From: Epiperipatus broadwayi
Lineage: Eukaryota; Onychophora; Udeonychophora; Euonychophora; Peripatidae
DNA: 64,000 bases
Direction: 5' to 3'
Assembly (NCBI GenBank): GCA_028023455.1
Contig: JAQFVV010006208.1
Location: 5,254,963 to 5,318,962 of the forward strand
Of this stretch, positions 1 through 10,827 are shown one piece after another. Made by a program: the position numbers and the translations under genes. Each line of letters begins with the position of its first letter. The first letter of the stretch is position 1. The notes below the pieces were generated by a model. The model was not told where the DNA came from. It saw only the letters and a list, made by a program, of their open reading frames with translations, and made no database searches.

Positions 1-172
1 ATCTTTAAAAAGTGGGCCATTTAAACATTATTGAATAAATTTGCATACATTACTGTGGCATTCACTAACTATTAATGTGAAGAGCTATGAATGTGGGAAC
101 ATAGAATTCCCAAAAGCACTTCGCTTATCATTTGTTATGTATGGCTTCATTAATTGTGTACAAAACTCAAGC

Positions 173-402
173 TTTGTAATGCAACTATTATATAAAACAG
201 AGAAACTTTAAAATAATATAAAATACTATTGCCAAATGCTTTCAACTCATTTTGAGTCCCTATCAAGGCCTACACTATTGGCAAGCACCTCGAGTCTTTT
301 TCAAGGCCTTCATAAGGACTCAAACGAGTTGGAAGCATTTGGCAGTAGTGTTTTATATTATTTTAAAGTTTCTCTGTTTTGTACAATAGTTGTATTATTA
401 TA
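173..402. repeat. Imperfect palindrome / MITE-like hairpin
   Basis: Positions 173-271 are the approximate reverse complement of 304-402, with a spacer of about 32 bp. The best-matched part is around the shared block gccaaatgct. The open frame across it is a by-product of the hairpin. No clean target duplication was found, so the class of element is unknown. Confidence 0.7.
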
Positions 403-1329
403 TTGTGATTTATATTTTATAATAACAGAAGTATTAGATTTTTTATTTTGCAATGTAAATTTAAACAATGATTTTAATATATATTTTTTCCAAACAGACA
501 GTGAATAAGAAATTTATTTCTTTGAACTTATAATCAGTTTTTAGCATATATAAGAGATTTAACCCACTGAAGAAGAAGTTGTCAGTTGTAAACAAAAACA
601 ATTAAATTAAATTAATCTAGGCCTAGTACTTTCGAGGTTTTCCCTCATATTCAAACATTATAAGTTAGCCGAAGATAATTTATGTTTGAATATATTGGGT
701 GTCTTTAAATAAATGAACAGTAAATATGCTTGGTAACATGTGCTTTTCATGAAATCTTGTAAATTATCATCAGTGTTTCATTTGAATATATTTTATATAA
801 TATGCACACACATTAGAAATGGTAACTAAAAATAAATTAAATATGTTTTTATCAAGGAAACTGTATTCCTATCATTACTATCTGACTCAGTGCATAACAG
901 ACATTAACAAAAATAAATGCCACCATGAAAAATAGACATTAGTGATAGTTTTAGATGTGTACTAAAAATTAGCACTACATAATTCTTCCAAGATTTCAAA
1001 AACTTTTTTATCTTTTATTGCATTGCTCCTAGTAAATTTTTTCAAATAAACATTTGTCACAATACACCTTTTGCACAATTTTTATTTAAAATATTACAGT
1101 TTTGACTGATTAGCAACCTTCTTCAAAAATAAAATATTGTATTATAATTTTCTGTTTTTAGCTTTTAATTGATGGAATTTGTTAAGACTGAATATATTAC
1201 ATGTTTAAGATATTTGTAGGAATAATTATATGTGCATATATATATATACCTAATTAGAGGCGCAATTTCCCCCTCTCAATCCATCACCTCTATGACACAT
1301 AAACTTGCCAAATAAAAGGCTTCTTAAAA

Positions 1330-1880
1330 AGAAATCTTAGACTTGCAAATATGATACTGTCAATAATGGGTTGCAAAAAAGCATTAGAAAAATATAACAT
1401 AATTGCCAGCATATATGATTTATACAGAATAGTCTACAACCGAAACACATTACTAAACATAATTAAAAAATTCTATAAAAAAATAAAACAATAGCTCCAG
1501 GAAGAAAGCAAACCATGGATAAGCATGCTATGTATTCCAAAATTCACACACAAAATAAAAAAGATCTGTTCCTCAACACATAAGTTTCAGAACCCTTCTA
1601 ATCTTAACAGATTATTAAACAACACCAAAGGTAGACTAACCCCCGGACTAAACACCTCAGATTGTGTACAAAATTAAATGCAGCAGTACCACTTGCAAAG
1701 CAGTATATTACAGGGAATCGAGAGCAAATACCACAAGAATCTCTCAACATAAATATTTATACAAGCAAGCAAAAAAAATTTCATCAGTTTTTTGGGAGTA
1801 TGAATAAAAATTTGTCACATTTTTGATCAAAGAATGTCAATATTGTTGGCAAGGAGCGAGAAGTCAGAAAAAGAAAAAGA
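1330..1880 (+). pseudogene. Penelope-like element remnant (RT thumb and GIY-YIG endonuclease)
   Basis: A broken coding remnant of a Penelope-like retroelement. From about 1513 the + frame reads PWISMLCIPKFTHKI, then NPSNLNRLLNNTKG, which matches the conserved linker between reverse transcriptase thumb and endonuclease in this family. After a frameshift near 1660, the frame at 1664 reads VYKIKC, then CKAVYYRES, then TRISQHKY, the layout of a GIY-YIG nuclease (YK-I-C, YY-x-E, TR-x-S-x-H). The second Y-G of the motif is altered (YYRES) and the frame closes soon after, so it cannot be active. The 5' reverse transcriptase part is not recognisable. A hairpin element with its own target duplication starts 44 bp downstream. 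Recognition is by motif order only. Confidence 0.7.
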
Positions 1881-1923
1881 AAAGAAGCATGAATTATCGC
1901 TAGCAACAACCATGTCTATAAAC

Positions 1924-2193
1924 AAGGCAAAACTCTTCATACAGCAGTGCCACCCTGTGCCAACCAGAGTAATCAATGGATGCCAGAAGGCTTGTGCATA
2001 AAATCCCTATCTAATGCCTACTCATGCAATATAGTAGGCATTAGATAGGGATTTTATGCACAAGCTTTCTGGCATCCATTGATTATTCTGGTTGGCACAG
2101 GGTGGCACTGCTGTATGGAGAGTTTTGCCTTGTTTATAAACAATTATGTGCTAGTGTAAGAGATGGTGATCATGTGATGCTTAATGGTTTAAT
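1924..2193 (+). mobile_element. Hairpin element, family 1, copy 1
   Basis: A long hairpin: about 1929-2030 is the inverse of 2034-2140, both bounded by the shared block ggcaaaactc / gagttttgcc. It is followed by the one-sided tail typical of this family (block tgatcatgtgatg, then tggttt). The flanks carry an imperfect duplication of about 15 bp (1908-1923 and 2194-2208, both starting aaccatgtc). It has no coding capacity. This duplication length suggests target-primed integration rather than a cut-and-paste transposase. Confidence 0.8.
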
Positions 2194-2641
2194 AACCATG
2201 TCATTAACAAAAAAGAAAACAGTACCCAACTCTCAAATGAGTGGAATATTTAAATAACTAATTTAAATAATACTGCAGCATACTTAGCCAACACACGACG
2301 ATTATGAATCTGGCTTTCTAAGCCGAAAGCACACTCAGCTAAATTTAATAAAAATAAATACTTATAAATAAACCTTTTCTTTAGTCACGTTAGAAACATT
2401 TTGGCCAATTTATTACAAACAAGAACGAATGGGATTACAATGAATTTTAGACTAAAGATATTCTATTTTTGTGTAGTAGATAATTTTTTAATCTGGAAAA
2501 AATTGCTAATCAGTCAAACATAAAAGCATTGTGAAAAGTGTAATATGAGAAGAGTGGCATAAAATATTTAGGTGTAGAGTTAGATAAGTATGAAGATACA
2601 ATGCAAATTTTAGATAATTATTAAAAAATAATGGTCTAGAT

Positions 2642-2949
2642 CAGTGGTAATCAACCTGGTCCTCACCACCCACTAGTGGGCGTTCCAGCCTTCATGGTGG
2701 GCTGTAGGGGTTTTGTCCGACACTGAAGCACTTTCTTTTTTTTTAAATTTAATTGACTTTTTTTAAAAATTTCATAGAGATTTATATGCTTTAGCTTGCT
2801 GTAACTCTGCTTTATAAATTTTATAAATTAAAGTTACTTCCCTACCTTATAAATCACTATTATTATGGAACCGTTGGGCGGTTAAAAAAATTTACTACTA
2901 ACAGAGATACAAAAGTGGGCTTTAGGTATAAAAAGGTTGATCATCCCTG
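2642..2949. mobile_element. Non-autonomous hAT element (MITE)
   Basis: A 308 bp element bounded by a perfect 8 bp duplication, gtctagat, at 2634-2641 and 2950-2957. The ends start cagtggtaatcaacc and, read inward from the other side, cagggatgatcaacc, giving short imperfect terminal inverted repeats. An 8 bp duplication with CAG ends is diagnostic of the hAT superfamily. No transposase is encoded, so mobilisation in trans is inferred. Confidence 0.85.
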
Positions 2950-3111
2950 GTCTAGATTTTAAAGTTGACTGCCAATGAAAAACTATAATTCATTGAATAA
3001 ACGAACTGCAGATAACAAATGAAGTTAACAACAAATAATTTAATAGTTACAACATTATATATTTAATATTTTTATGGAAACGGTCATTTAATTTTTTTTC
3101 TTTTTTCTTAG

Positions 3112-3223
3112 TGGGAGTTGCTCCAACCATTGTTAAAAAATTGGAAGACGCTAATATTTTTGCTGGCAACGACTTGACAATGAGTTGTGAATTCTCAGGA
3201 GAACCTATGCCAAATATAAAATG
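3112..3223 (+). CDS. Titin-like protein, exon with first half of Ig domain 1
   Basis: A 112 bp exon between a polypyrimidine-AG acceptor (AG 3110-3111) and a GT donor at 3224. It starts in phase 1 and reads VGVAPTIVKKLEDANIF and onwards to the B-strand cysteine (LTMSCEF), ending at the core tryptophan (PNIKW). The TGG codon is split TG|G by the intron. This is the A-C strand half of an I-set Ig domain. The next exon supplies the F-strand cysteine. The same layout and exact length recur at 51322-51433. Giant sarcomeric proteins of the titin/twitchin/obscurin type use such domains for elasticity and thick-filament binding. The family is clear; the individual gene is not. Confidence 0.88.
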
Positions 3224-3529
3224 GTAACTGTTTGTTTTAAAATTTTATAGTTTTGCTACTTTGGAAAAGTATTCACTAATTAATTGTAGTAAACACGGTA
3301 AATGTTCTTTTATAAATACAGCTTTTAGGATACATTGTTTCAAAAGATATGTGTTGATTGTATTTAAATCTTTTTTAACAATTAATATTCAGATATATTA
3401 GTTTAACAATAATATTCTACTAAAGAAAAACAAGTTTTGTAATGTTTAAATCACTTGTTGTTTTTTTCAATTTTTTTAGCTTAACATTAATTTGTTTGCA
3501 AAAGTTTTTATTAGGATGAATTAATATAT

Positions 3530-5872
3530 ATCATCACCGTCAACCTTTATCTATCCACTGCAGAATGAAAGATGTCTCCAAGTTCAATCCATCTTCTCCA
3601 AGCTCTAGCCTCTCTTCTCTATATCACTCCTACACACTTTATTTCATCCATTCATCTCACATGTGGTCTCTTTCTGGGTCTTTTACAATCTCTTGGAATC
3701 CAATTTAATATTTAAAATGTCCATTTATTATCACCTCTTTTAGAAATATGTCCAGCCCAACTCCAGTTTTTTAATCCTTGCAATGATGTCAGTAACGTTT
3801 GTTCTCTTACCCATGCATTGCATTTTCAATCTCTTCTAGTTATTCCTAGCATGCATCTCTCCATATTTCTTTGAGTAGTCTGAAGACTCTGTATTGCTTT
3901 TCTATTAGTAATATTTACTGAGGCTATAACCTCGATAATATGCGTGTAAAATGCGATAGTAGGGACCTCTACAGGTGTTTTAACCACAAGCTTACGCTAT
4001 GGAAGAATAGCTTAAGCTTGTGGTTAAAACACCTGTAGAGGTCCCTACTATCGCATTTTACATGCATATTGTCGAGGTTATAGCCTTGGTAAATATTACT
4101 TACGTAATCAATGTGCGTTTAATAAATTTACAATTACAACTTTAAATTACTTTTCTATTAGTGAAAAAGTCTCGGATCCATAATTATGAATTGATAAAAC
4201 ACATTTATTAAAAATCTTCCTTTTCAAACACATAGGGATATTTCCTTTTAATATTAAGTTATTTCTACCAGAAGCACTCCAATCAAGTTTAATTCTATGA
4301 TTAATTTCAGCCATTATGTTTCCATCTGTAGTAATAATCTGAACAAAGTATTTGTAATTGTTAACTTCTTCTAACTCATCAATCTTTATTTTCATCTTTT
4401 GAAAAAATTCATTGAACATTAGTTTAGTCTTTCTAACATTTATCTTTAGTCCTACTTTCTTACTTTCATCTGATAAATCTTGCAACATTTCCTGAAACTC
4501 TGAAGTATTATTTGCAAAAACAACTACATCATCTGCAAAATCTATATAACTTAAACTCCATTTAATTTTATTCCTTTAGCTTCCCATTTTAATTCACAAA
4601 ATACTTCTTGCAGCACTGCTGTAAAATGTTTTGGAGTTATGGAGTCATCCTGTCTTACATCCTTCTCAATGTTAAAACTTCCTAGTATTATTATGTAATC
4701 TAATTGTTGCTTTTGTATTTTTATAAATATTATTCAGAATATGATGATAACCTGGATCTATACCTTGATGATCTAATGCTTTAATCACTGAAGAAATGCA
4801 TACAGAATCAAATGCCTTTTCATAATCTACAAATCCAAAGCATAATGGCAACTCATATTCAATGGTTTTTTCTATAACTTCTCTCAATACTTGGATATGA
4901 TCTACTGTACTAAAACCACTTTTAAATCCAGCTTGTTCTTTGTTGGTTGAAATCCAATGTTTTCTGTAAACGAGTTGTAATTATCTTGGTAAAAATTTTG
5001 TATAAAACTGATAAAAGATGGATAGGTCTGTAATTTCTAATATTCTCTTTACCACCTTTTTTAAATATTAATATTAATAATCATTTAGACATTTGGTATA
5101 TAACTTTTCCAAATTTTTTTTATGTTTTTTATCTGCTTTGTTTAAGATATCAATTATAATTTTATCATTACCTGGATATTTCCCCTTCTTCATAAATTTA
5201 ATTGCATATCTCACTTCTTCATTTAAAATCTTAGACAATTCAGAAGATATAATAGTTGTTGGAAGTACTTGTTCTTTATTACTATATAATTCTTGGTAGA
5301 ATTCTTCTACCCATTTCATAATGTCATCTCTTTTTTTATTAATAATTCCATCTTTTTTTTCTTATTGCCGTTATATGTTTCCTACCAATACCAAAATGTT
5401 GTTTTACACTCTTGAGATTTTATTCTTTTCTATAGCTTTCCTTGCTAGTTCACAATTATACTTTCTTATATCATTATCACTATTTTACAAAATTCGAAAT
5501 ATTCCTTCTTCATGCATCATTTTTATGTATTTTCGTATTTCTTCTTTTCTTCATAAATTCTCTAGCCTCAGTAGAAATTTTATTGGTCAATTGCTGCTTT
5601 TTTCTACTAGCTATCTTTGTTGCAGTTTTTAAAAATATATCAATTTTTTTCCTATTAATTTCATTCAAATCTGAATTATATTCAAAATCTGTTATTTCTG
5701 AAGATTAGGTATATCAATGTATCTTACATCTCAATAATCGATGATCACTTCCTGTGTTAAATTTATTAAGAACATTACAATCTTGAAATATGTGTTTTCT
5801 GTTAGTCAAGATGTAATCCAATTCTGCCATACCTTCATTTGGATGCTTCAATGTCCCAAGACTAAACCTTTC
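3530..5872 (-). mobile_element. RTE-like LINE copy, degenerate
   Basis: Read on the - strand, three parts follow in order. First, an endonuclease end with AELDYILTNRK and TGSDHRLLR (about 5850-5710). Second, a linker (MKWVEEFYQELYSNKEQ, 5319). Third, reverse transcriptase pieces: FVDYEKAFDSV near 4840 and an FADD box near 4540, followed by KKVGLKINVRKTK. The C-terminal block (KGNIPMCLKRKIFNKCVLSI) lies at 4280-4190. The 3' end near 3530 shows the tga/tca-rich tail common in RTE elements. Several frameshifts and stops break it. A 240 bp hairpin is inserted at 3910-4149. The copy at 43600-46370 is a close relative. The RTE assignment rests on motifs, not a phylogeny. Confidence 0.82.
3910..4149. 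mobile_element. Hairpin element nested in LINE, 13-16 bp target duplication
   Basis: The 240 bp insertion splits the LINE and is flanked by cttttctattagt at 3897-3909 and 4150-4162 (16 bp if one mismatch is allowed). The body is a near-perfect inverted repeat (about 3910-4000 against 4012-4105). A one-sided AT-rich tail of about 45 bp follows. Hairpin, tail and duplication length match the plan of the family 1 elements, although the sequence differs. It has no coding capacity. Confidence 0.8.
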
Positions 5873-5990
5873 TGCATCCACTGATTACTCTGGCTTGCAC
5901 TGGGTGGTTCTACTATATGGATAGTTTTGCCACTACGTAAACAGCTTGTAAAAGCAAAAAAAAAGGTGATCATGTGATGTTTATTGGTTT
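5873..5990 (+). mobile_element. Hairpin element, family 1, 5'-truncated copy
   Basis: Only the right half of a family 1 element: the gcatccactgattactctgg block, then gttttgcc, then the tail block tgatcatgtgatg ending ttggttt. It abuts the 5' edge of the LINE remnant. Loss of the left arm with an intact tail is what 5' truncation during target-primed reverse transcription would produce. No clear target duplication was seen. Confidence 0.65.
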
Positions 5991-6451
5991 CATACTAACT
6001 TGTATTTAAGAAAGTATTTAACATACATTTTAAAAAAGACTATCGATATAAGAGATATTTTAATTATGGTCAATTTGGTTTATCCATTAATAGACATAAG
6101 TGTGTCAAAATAAAACTTTGGAATGGCATATAAATAATAAAAATAACTTAGTACTAGTGCAAAAGCTTTATAAGAAATATGGCATCAAACATATAATATA
6201 TTTTATTTATAATATATTCAGAATAGCCTGGATTGATTGATCTTTAGTTAACAAAATGAAATCTTCTAGAAGTAGAAATATGTGAACAATTTTAAAACAT
6301 ATGGATTGCTAGAATTAAAACATTTATTATTATATGATCTATATTTCTAATGAGAATTGAAATTTTAGCTGCAATAATAAAAAAACCATGATAATAGATT
6401 TATATATATATATATAATTTAAAAAGTGCCTAATTAAATAAATAAAGTAAA

Positions 6452-7128
6452 ATGTTATGGCCATTGAAGACGGAACATTCAAGTTTTTAAAATGAGCAAG
6501 TGAATGACTGTCATATCTGACCTTGCCTTTAGAAGTGGACTATTCCAGATTCCTTGCCTGATTGGCTAGGACTCGGATCACTATCCAATGGGGATAAATC
6601 CTCCATTGGGGTTTGTGCACATAATATGAATGTTTCCAGTAAGGTAGGGGATCTGCCATTAAATAGTCAGCCTTTTTGAAAGCAAGGCAGAGAGCAATTT
6701 CTTCTGTCAACCTGAACGACTGAACGTGCTCTCCAACAAACCCTCTGCCATCAGCAAAGATATCTTCTCTAGTCATTATCGTGACATCCATGCAGTGAGG
6801 CAGGTTCACCTAAGGACTGGAATCTGCTATGTTTGCAGCTGTCCCGAGGCAAACTGTCCTGCACAGCCGGAAGAGTTTGAACTAGAGTCAACTTGAGGCA
6901 AGATGCACTGCATAGCCGGAAGAGTCATACTTGAACTCGTGAGGCAGACTATTTATATAGCTGGAAGTGAGTGCCATTACTCAGCACGACTACCTCAGCA
7001 TTAAATTGTATGGACCATATTTATATGTCTTATTAACTAACATGTGTGTATACTTTTGTCATTAATAAATTATACACGTTAATTGTTGAGTAGTGTCATT
7101 GTTTGTCTGCTAGTTTGGAACCGAACAT
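6452..7128 (+). mobile_element. Probable solo LTR
   Basis: A 677 bp, less AT-rich segment with the parts of an LTR in order. Three imperfect units of about 45-50 bp, each starting gaggca, lie at 6846, 6895 and 6940 and share the core gccggaagag or gctggaag. A TATA-like tatttatatag follows near 6950, and an aataaa signal near 7062. The ends read ATGTT and AACAT, and gtaaa occurs on both sides (6447-6451, 7129-7133) as a possible 5 bp duplication. No internal retrotransposon domain is attached. The antisense frame 6809-6540 matches nothing I recognise and is probably chance. The short duplication could be coincidence in AT-rich DNA. Confidence 0.5.
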
Positions 7129-7898
7129 GTAAATGTAGCCAAACACAACAATCACAGAAGCAAAACAAAATATATCTAATATTAAATCTTGAATTTTTAT
7201 TTTAAGTGACAATTCTCTGTTTTGTAAAATGAGTGCATGATATTTGCAAACCGATGTTATATCATTAATGTAATAAGTAAAATGTCAAAAAAAAATTTAA
7301 AATGATTTAAACATATCAACTAGAAAGTATATGAACAGCAGTACAAAGTAATCAGCATATAATGATGAAGACACTAGTGAATATGACTAAAATTAGTTTT
7401 ACATTAACGTTATTAGGTTTTCTATATACAGTGAAGAGATTATTTACAAGTCTTATTGAAATAAAAGAGATTTCAAATAGAAAAGCAATAAGGTAACCAA
7501 TATATATCTAATGCATATTAAGTAGTATATTCAATAGTCAAGTCACTGGATTGTTGTTAATGAGATCAGATTCTATGTAGCTGCAAAAAATATCAGCTGG
7601 TGCGTAGGTTTGATCTCTGGTCTTGGTGTTATTTAATTTTTTTAGAAAGAGTGATTTAGTATTGTAAGATGTGAAATTAGAGCTTAGATCGCATCTTACG
7701 AGCCAGAGTATGAAAAGAGTAAATGTAGTAATTCTTATATTGGGAAAAAGTCTAAAATAATTGATGTAGATATACAATGTTATGTTTTAGCCATTAAGCT
7801 GATAATCTGGAAATTGATCTTTATCTAATTTTTAATGAAGTTTGTATGCATATACATGCAGAAAAACTAACATAAAATGTTTATTTCTACTTGTTTAG

Positions 7899-8071
7899 GT
7901 TAAAAAATAAAAGTCCTCTCTTAGAAAATGACAGATTAAAGATTTCAACTATTGATTTTGTTACTACTTTAACTATTAAAAATGTTGAAGAAAGTGATAA
8001 AGCTATGTATTCATGTGAGATAACTAACGAAGTCGGTGTTGCTCGAACATATGCAAATGTTTCAGTATCAG
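7899..8071 (+). CDS. Titin-like protein, exon with second half of Ig domain 1
   Basis: A 173 bp exon (AG 7897-7898, GT 8072-8073). Its first base completes the split tryptophan codon, giving W-LKNKSPLLENDRLKI, then TLTIKNVEESDKAMYSCEI with the F-strand YxC signature, then NEVGVARTYANVSVS. This completes a canonical I-set domain with both cysteines and the core tryptophan. It exits in phase 1 (one base left over, G), matching the next exon. It is not an independent gene; the in-frame ATG just upstream is intronic. Confidence 0.88.
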
Positions 8072-8160
8072 GTAAATTATTTACATTGTAATTATTAAAA
8101 ATACATTTAAAAATTATGGTGTGACATACATTAGTATTTTTTTTAGATATTATAATTTTT

Positions 8161-8491
8161 GGGTACTGTTTGACTCGCTGTACTGTACCACCAGGAGACG
8201 TGGTTTTTTTGTGTGTTTTGTTCTTGGTTTCACCAATTTGGATGTTGCGAATCCAATTTTTTGTGTGGGGGAGGGGTTGTGTTTTATCTACTTCAGTTAT
8301 TTTTTATATATTTGTTGTACTTGAGTTATTTTTGAGCGATGTATTTTCAATTTTATTTGTATTGACCGATTTCTGTTTTTGTATTCTATTTATTTTTGAG
8401 CAATTTCTTCGATAGAAATTTATCACTTGTATGGTTCTTGATGGTACTGCAGTGTCACCTGGTAGTACTGTACAGCATGTCAAACAGCACC
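8161..8491. mobile_element. TIR element, 331 bp, class unknown
   Basis: The first 38 bp or so (gggtactgtttgactcgctg onwards) are the imperfect inverse of the last 38 bp (ending caaacagcacc). The interior is T/G-rich with long open frames on the + strand that look compositional. A convincing target duplication is not visible, so the superfamily is not assigned. Confidence 0.6.
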
Positions 8492-9297
8492 AAATTTTGT
8501 TATTTTATAAAAGAATGTCATCATCTTAGTCTTTTGCTAGCACACAAAATTATGATTTTGATTGATTAATTTATATAAGACTATATATGTATTTATAAAT
8601 AATTAAAATAATGAAGTTTAATACTCTACTAGAAAAAATTTATAATACTTCGATTAAAGTGTTTTACTATTTATAAACTACATATATATGTAGAGGTAAA
8701 GCATTTCTTAAATAGAACATTACAAGGAAAAAAGAAACACCTTTGTGAAGAATAAATTACTCCTATTTCCTCCAATTACATCTTGCTTAAAAGTATATAT
8801 AATATATTTGTATTTAAATAATGAAAAAGGAAAAAATAGATTTAGGAGCAAAAGTAATCTTACTTATTTTAATCCTGCATGTTTCACCACAAATTAAGTT
8901 CAAGTCTTCAGTTTTTATTTTTGTTCCGAAACCTCCCACCCTCCCCCATGTACAGTACATATTAATAATAAATTATTCTTCACATAACGTGAAAAAATTT
9001 AAGGCTAACAGAGTTTATTCTTAATTATCATTATAACGTATATATATATTCTTTTGGTTATTATAATTTATATATATGTTATATTCTTTTAATTCTGTAG
9101 ATGCAATTTTTGCATCTGTTATACAAATAGAAGTAAATCTATGTTTTCCGGAAAGTAAAAGAGAAATAGAAGTCTGATAAATAAATTATTAATAATATAT
9201 ATATATATATGTGGGTATGTAATTACTTATCAAGAAAAATAAGCTTTGATCTTGTACATTTAAAATAAAAAATTTGTAATTAATCATTAGAAACGAG

Positions 9298-9376
9298 TCA
9301 ACACTTAGACAATTCCAATGTCAATTACAATCAACAATCTCAGACTGTTGTCAAGGCAACCTCATTTTAACAATAA
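9298..9376 (+). repeat. Interspersed ~80 bp repeat, copy A
   Basis: Shares blocks cacttagacaat, aatcaacaatct and gttgtcaaggcaacct with copies at 10745, 60788 and (inverted) 59838. The gttgtcaaggcaac block can form a small hairpin. There is no coding capacity and its mobility class is unknown. Confidence 0.65.
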
Positions 9377-10744
9377 ATTGTGGAATTTGTAATTGTATAG
9401 ATTAGATAATAAATAATAAAAGTTATCACTTTTTAATATTGTTATTCGTAAAAGCACTTGAGGCTCAAATAAATCTAAAAGTTAAAAAGGCATCAAATGC
9501 TTTTATGAAATGACTATATTCCTGCAATTTCCAATTGCTTTAAAACAAGTCTAGATTTTAAAGATCTCTGATATTTATCAAAAATAGCAAATTGACCATA
9601 AAGGGATTGCTTTGCTATTTTGTACTTTTTAGTCGGCTATTTACACAAAAGCATTATTAAAAAAAAAGCTTTTTATATACTTATTTACAAAGTAAATCTC
9701 TATGAAGTGGAAATCCTAAGGTTAAAAAAAAGACAGTTGTCATTTTGATTTATAAATCCACACAATTTTCTGAAATCAAAAAAAACTTTTATGTTATCTA
9801 ATTAATAAAATCATGGCTCCTTTATGTTTGATGCAAGTAATAAGAAGCTGTCTAATTACAATTCGGTTCAAACTAGAAAACAATTTATAAGAAAATTGAT
9901 CTGATAGATTTCTTATCATTTGAATTTCATAAAATTAAGGTCATGTCAATGACTAAAATGTTGACCAATAAAGAATCAGAAATTAACTCACTATAAAAGA
10001 GCCTGAAAATGAAAAGAATGATGACTTTAAAATGGTGTAGTAAAGAAAAAAGGAGGGACAATTTTTTTTTGACTCTAGACTTATGCTATACATAAAAATA
10101 TATACACTCCGGCAGTTTTTTTCTGTCAAAACTTTTTATTTTTAAAGAGATGTATATTAAATTAAATGGTTACCATCATAAAACGTTAAATAATAATACT
10201 TAATTCACACATATATGTAAACAAAAAATAAATAAATGTTACATGTCAAATATTAATTATGCAAGGCGTGTAAGAGAAAATGAGAATCACATATAAATGT
10301 AATGTAAGCAAAAATAACATAGAACAAAAAAATAATAATTACAAATTAAAAAATATATATCCTTTGTAAAGTATTACAGAAATTAGCAATTATTCAGCAT
10401 AAATACATAAGAAAACCTTTCTTTCTTTAATCTGATAACTACAATAATGCAGGAAACCAAACTCCAAGTAACAGTAAAAATATCAGATGGTTCAAAAATT
10501 CAATCACTATCTTTATTAACAATCAATTTTAGGAAAAGGGAAAATGATTTCCGATATTAAAAACAAAATAATACCGCAGGAATCAAAGATTCAAGATTAG
10601 AAATATTGTAAATCTAATGGAAGGTGAAAGATCTCTATGAGTACTATCTATCAAAAATCTAACTTAGCAATTTGTTGAAGTTTATTAAGTATTATTTATT
10701 TGTTGATTCTTGTGTATAATTTATATATATATTATTAAATACCA

Positions 10745-10827
10745 ATCAAGACTTAGACAATCTCAATGTCACTAACAATCAACAATTTCAAGTTGTTGTC
10801 AAGGCAACCTCCTTTTTAACAATATAT
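10745..10827 (+). repeat. Interspersed ~80 bp repeat, copy B
   Basis: Same block order as copy A: gacttagacaatctcaatg, aatcaacaattt, gttgtcaaggcaacctcc, then aacaatata. The two copies are 1.4 kb apart in the same orientation. Confidence 0.65.

Larger units (their letters stand above)
1..3111 (+). other. Intron, 3' part (5' end outside window)
   Basis: Sequence before the first visible exon. I see no Ig or FN3 coding exon here, so the preceding exon lies upstream of the window. It holds a hairpin repeat (173-402), a Penelope remnant (1330-1880), a hairpin element (1924-2193) and a hAT MITE (2642-2949), all described separately. The intron ends in a long pyrimidine tract and AG at 3110-3111. 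Stretches 403-1329 and 2210-2630 are AT-rich and show nothing I can name. Confidence 0.7.
3224..7898 (+). other. Intron inside Ig domain 1 (4.7 kb)
   Basis: GT at 3224 and AG at 7897-7898. It contains an RTE-like LINE on the - strand (3530-5872) with a nested hairpin insertion (3910-4149), a truncated family 1 hairpin (5873-5990) and a probable solo LTR (6452-7128). The stretches 3230-3529, 5991-6450 and 7134-7890 are AT-rich with nothing recognisable. Confidence 0.85.

Noticed and set aside
236-508. 90-residue + frame near the window start
   Set aside because: Runs through a palindrome and AT-rich DNA with no domain; a by-product.
5093-5708. Hydrophobic + strand frames suggesting membrane proteins
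   Set aside because: Antisense shadows of the - strand LINE; T-rich DNA reads as Phe/Leu/Ile.
6540-6809. 89-residue - strand open frame as a gene
   Set aside because: No domain recognised. It lies antisense in a segment with LTR-like order of elements and no splice or start context, so it is probably chance.
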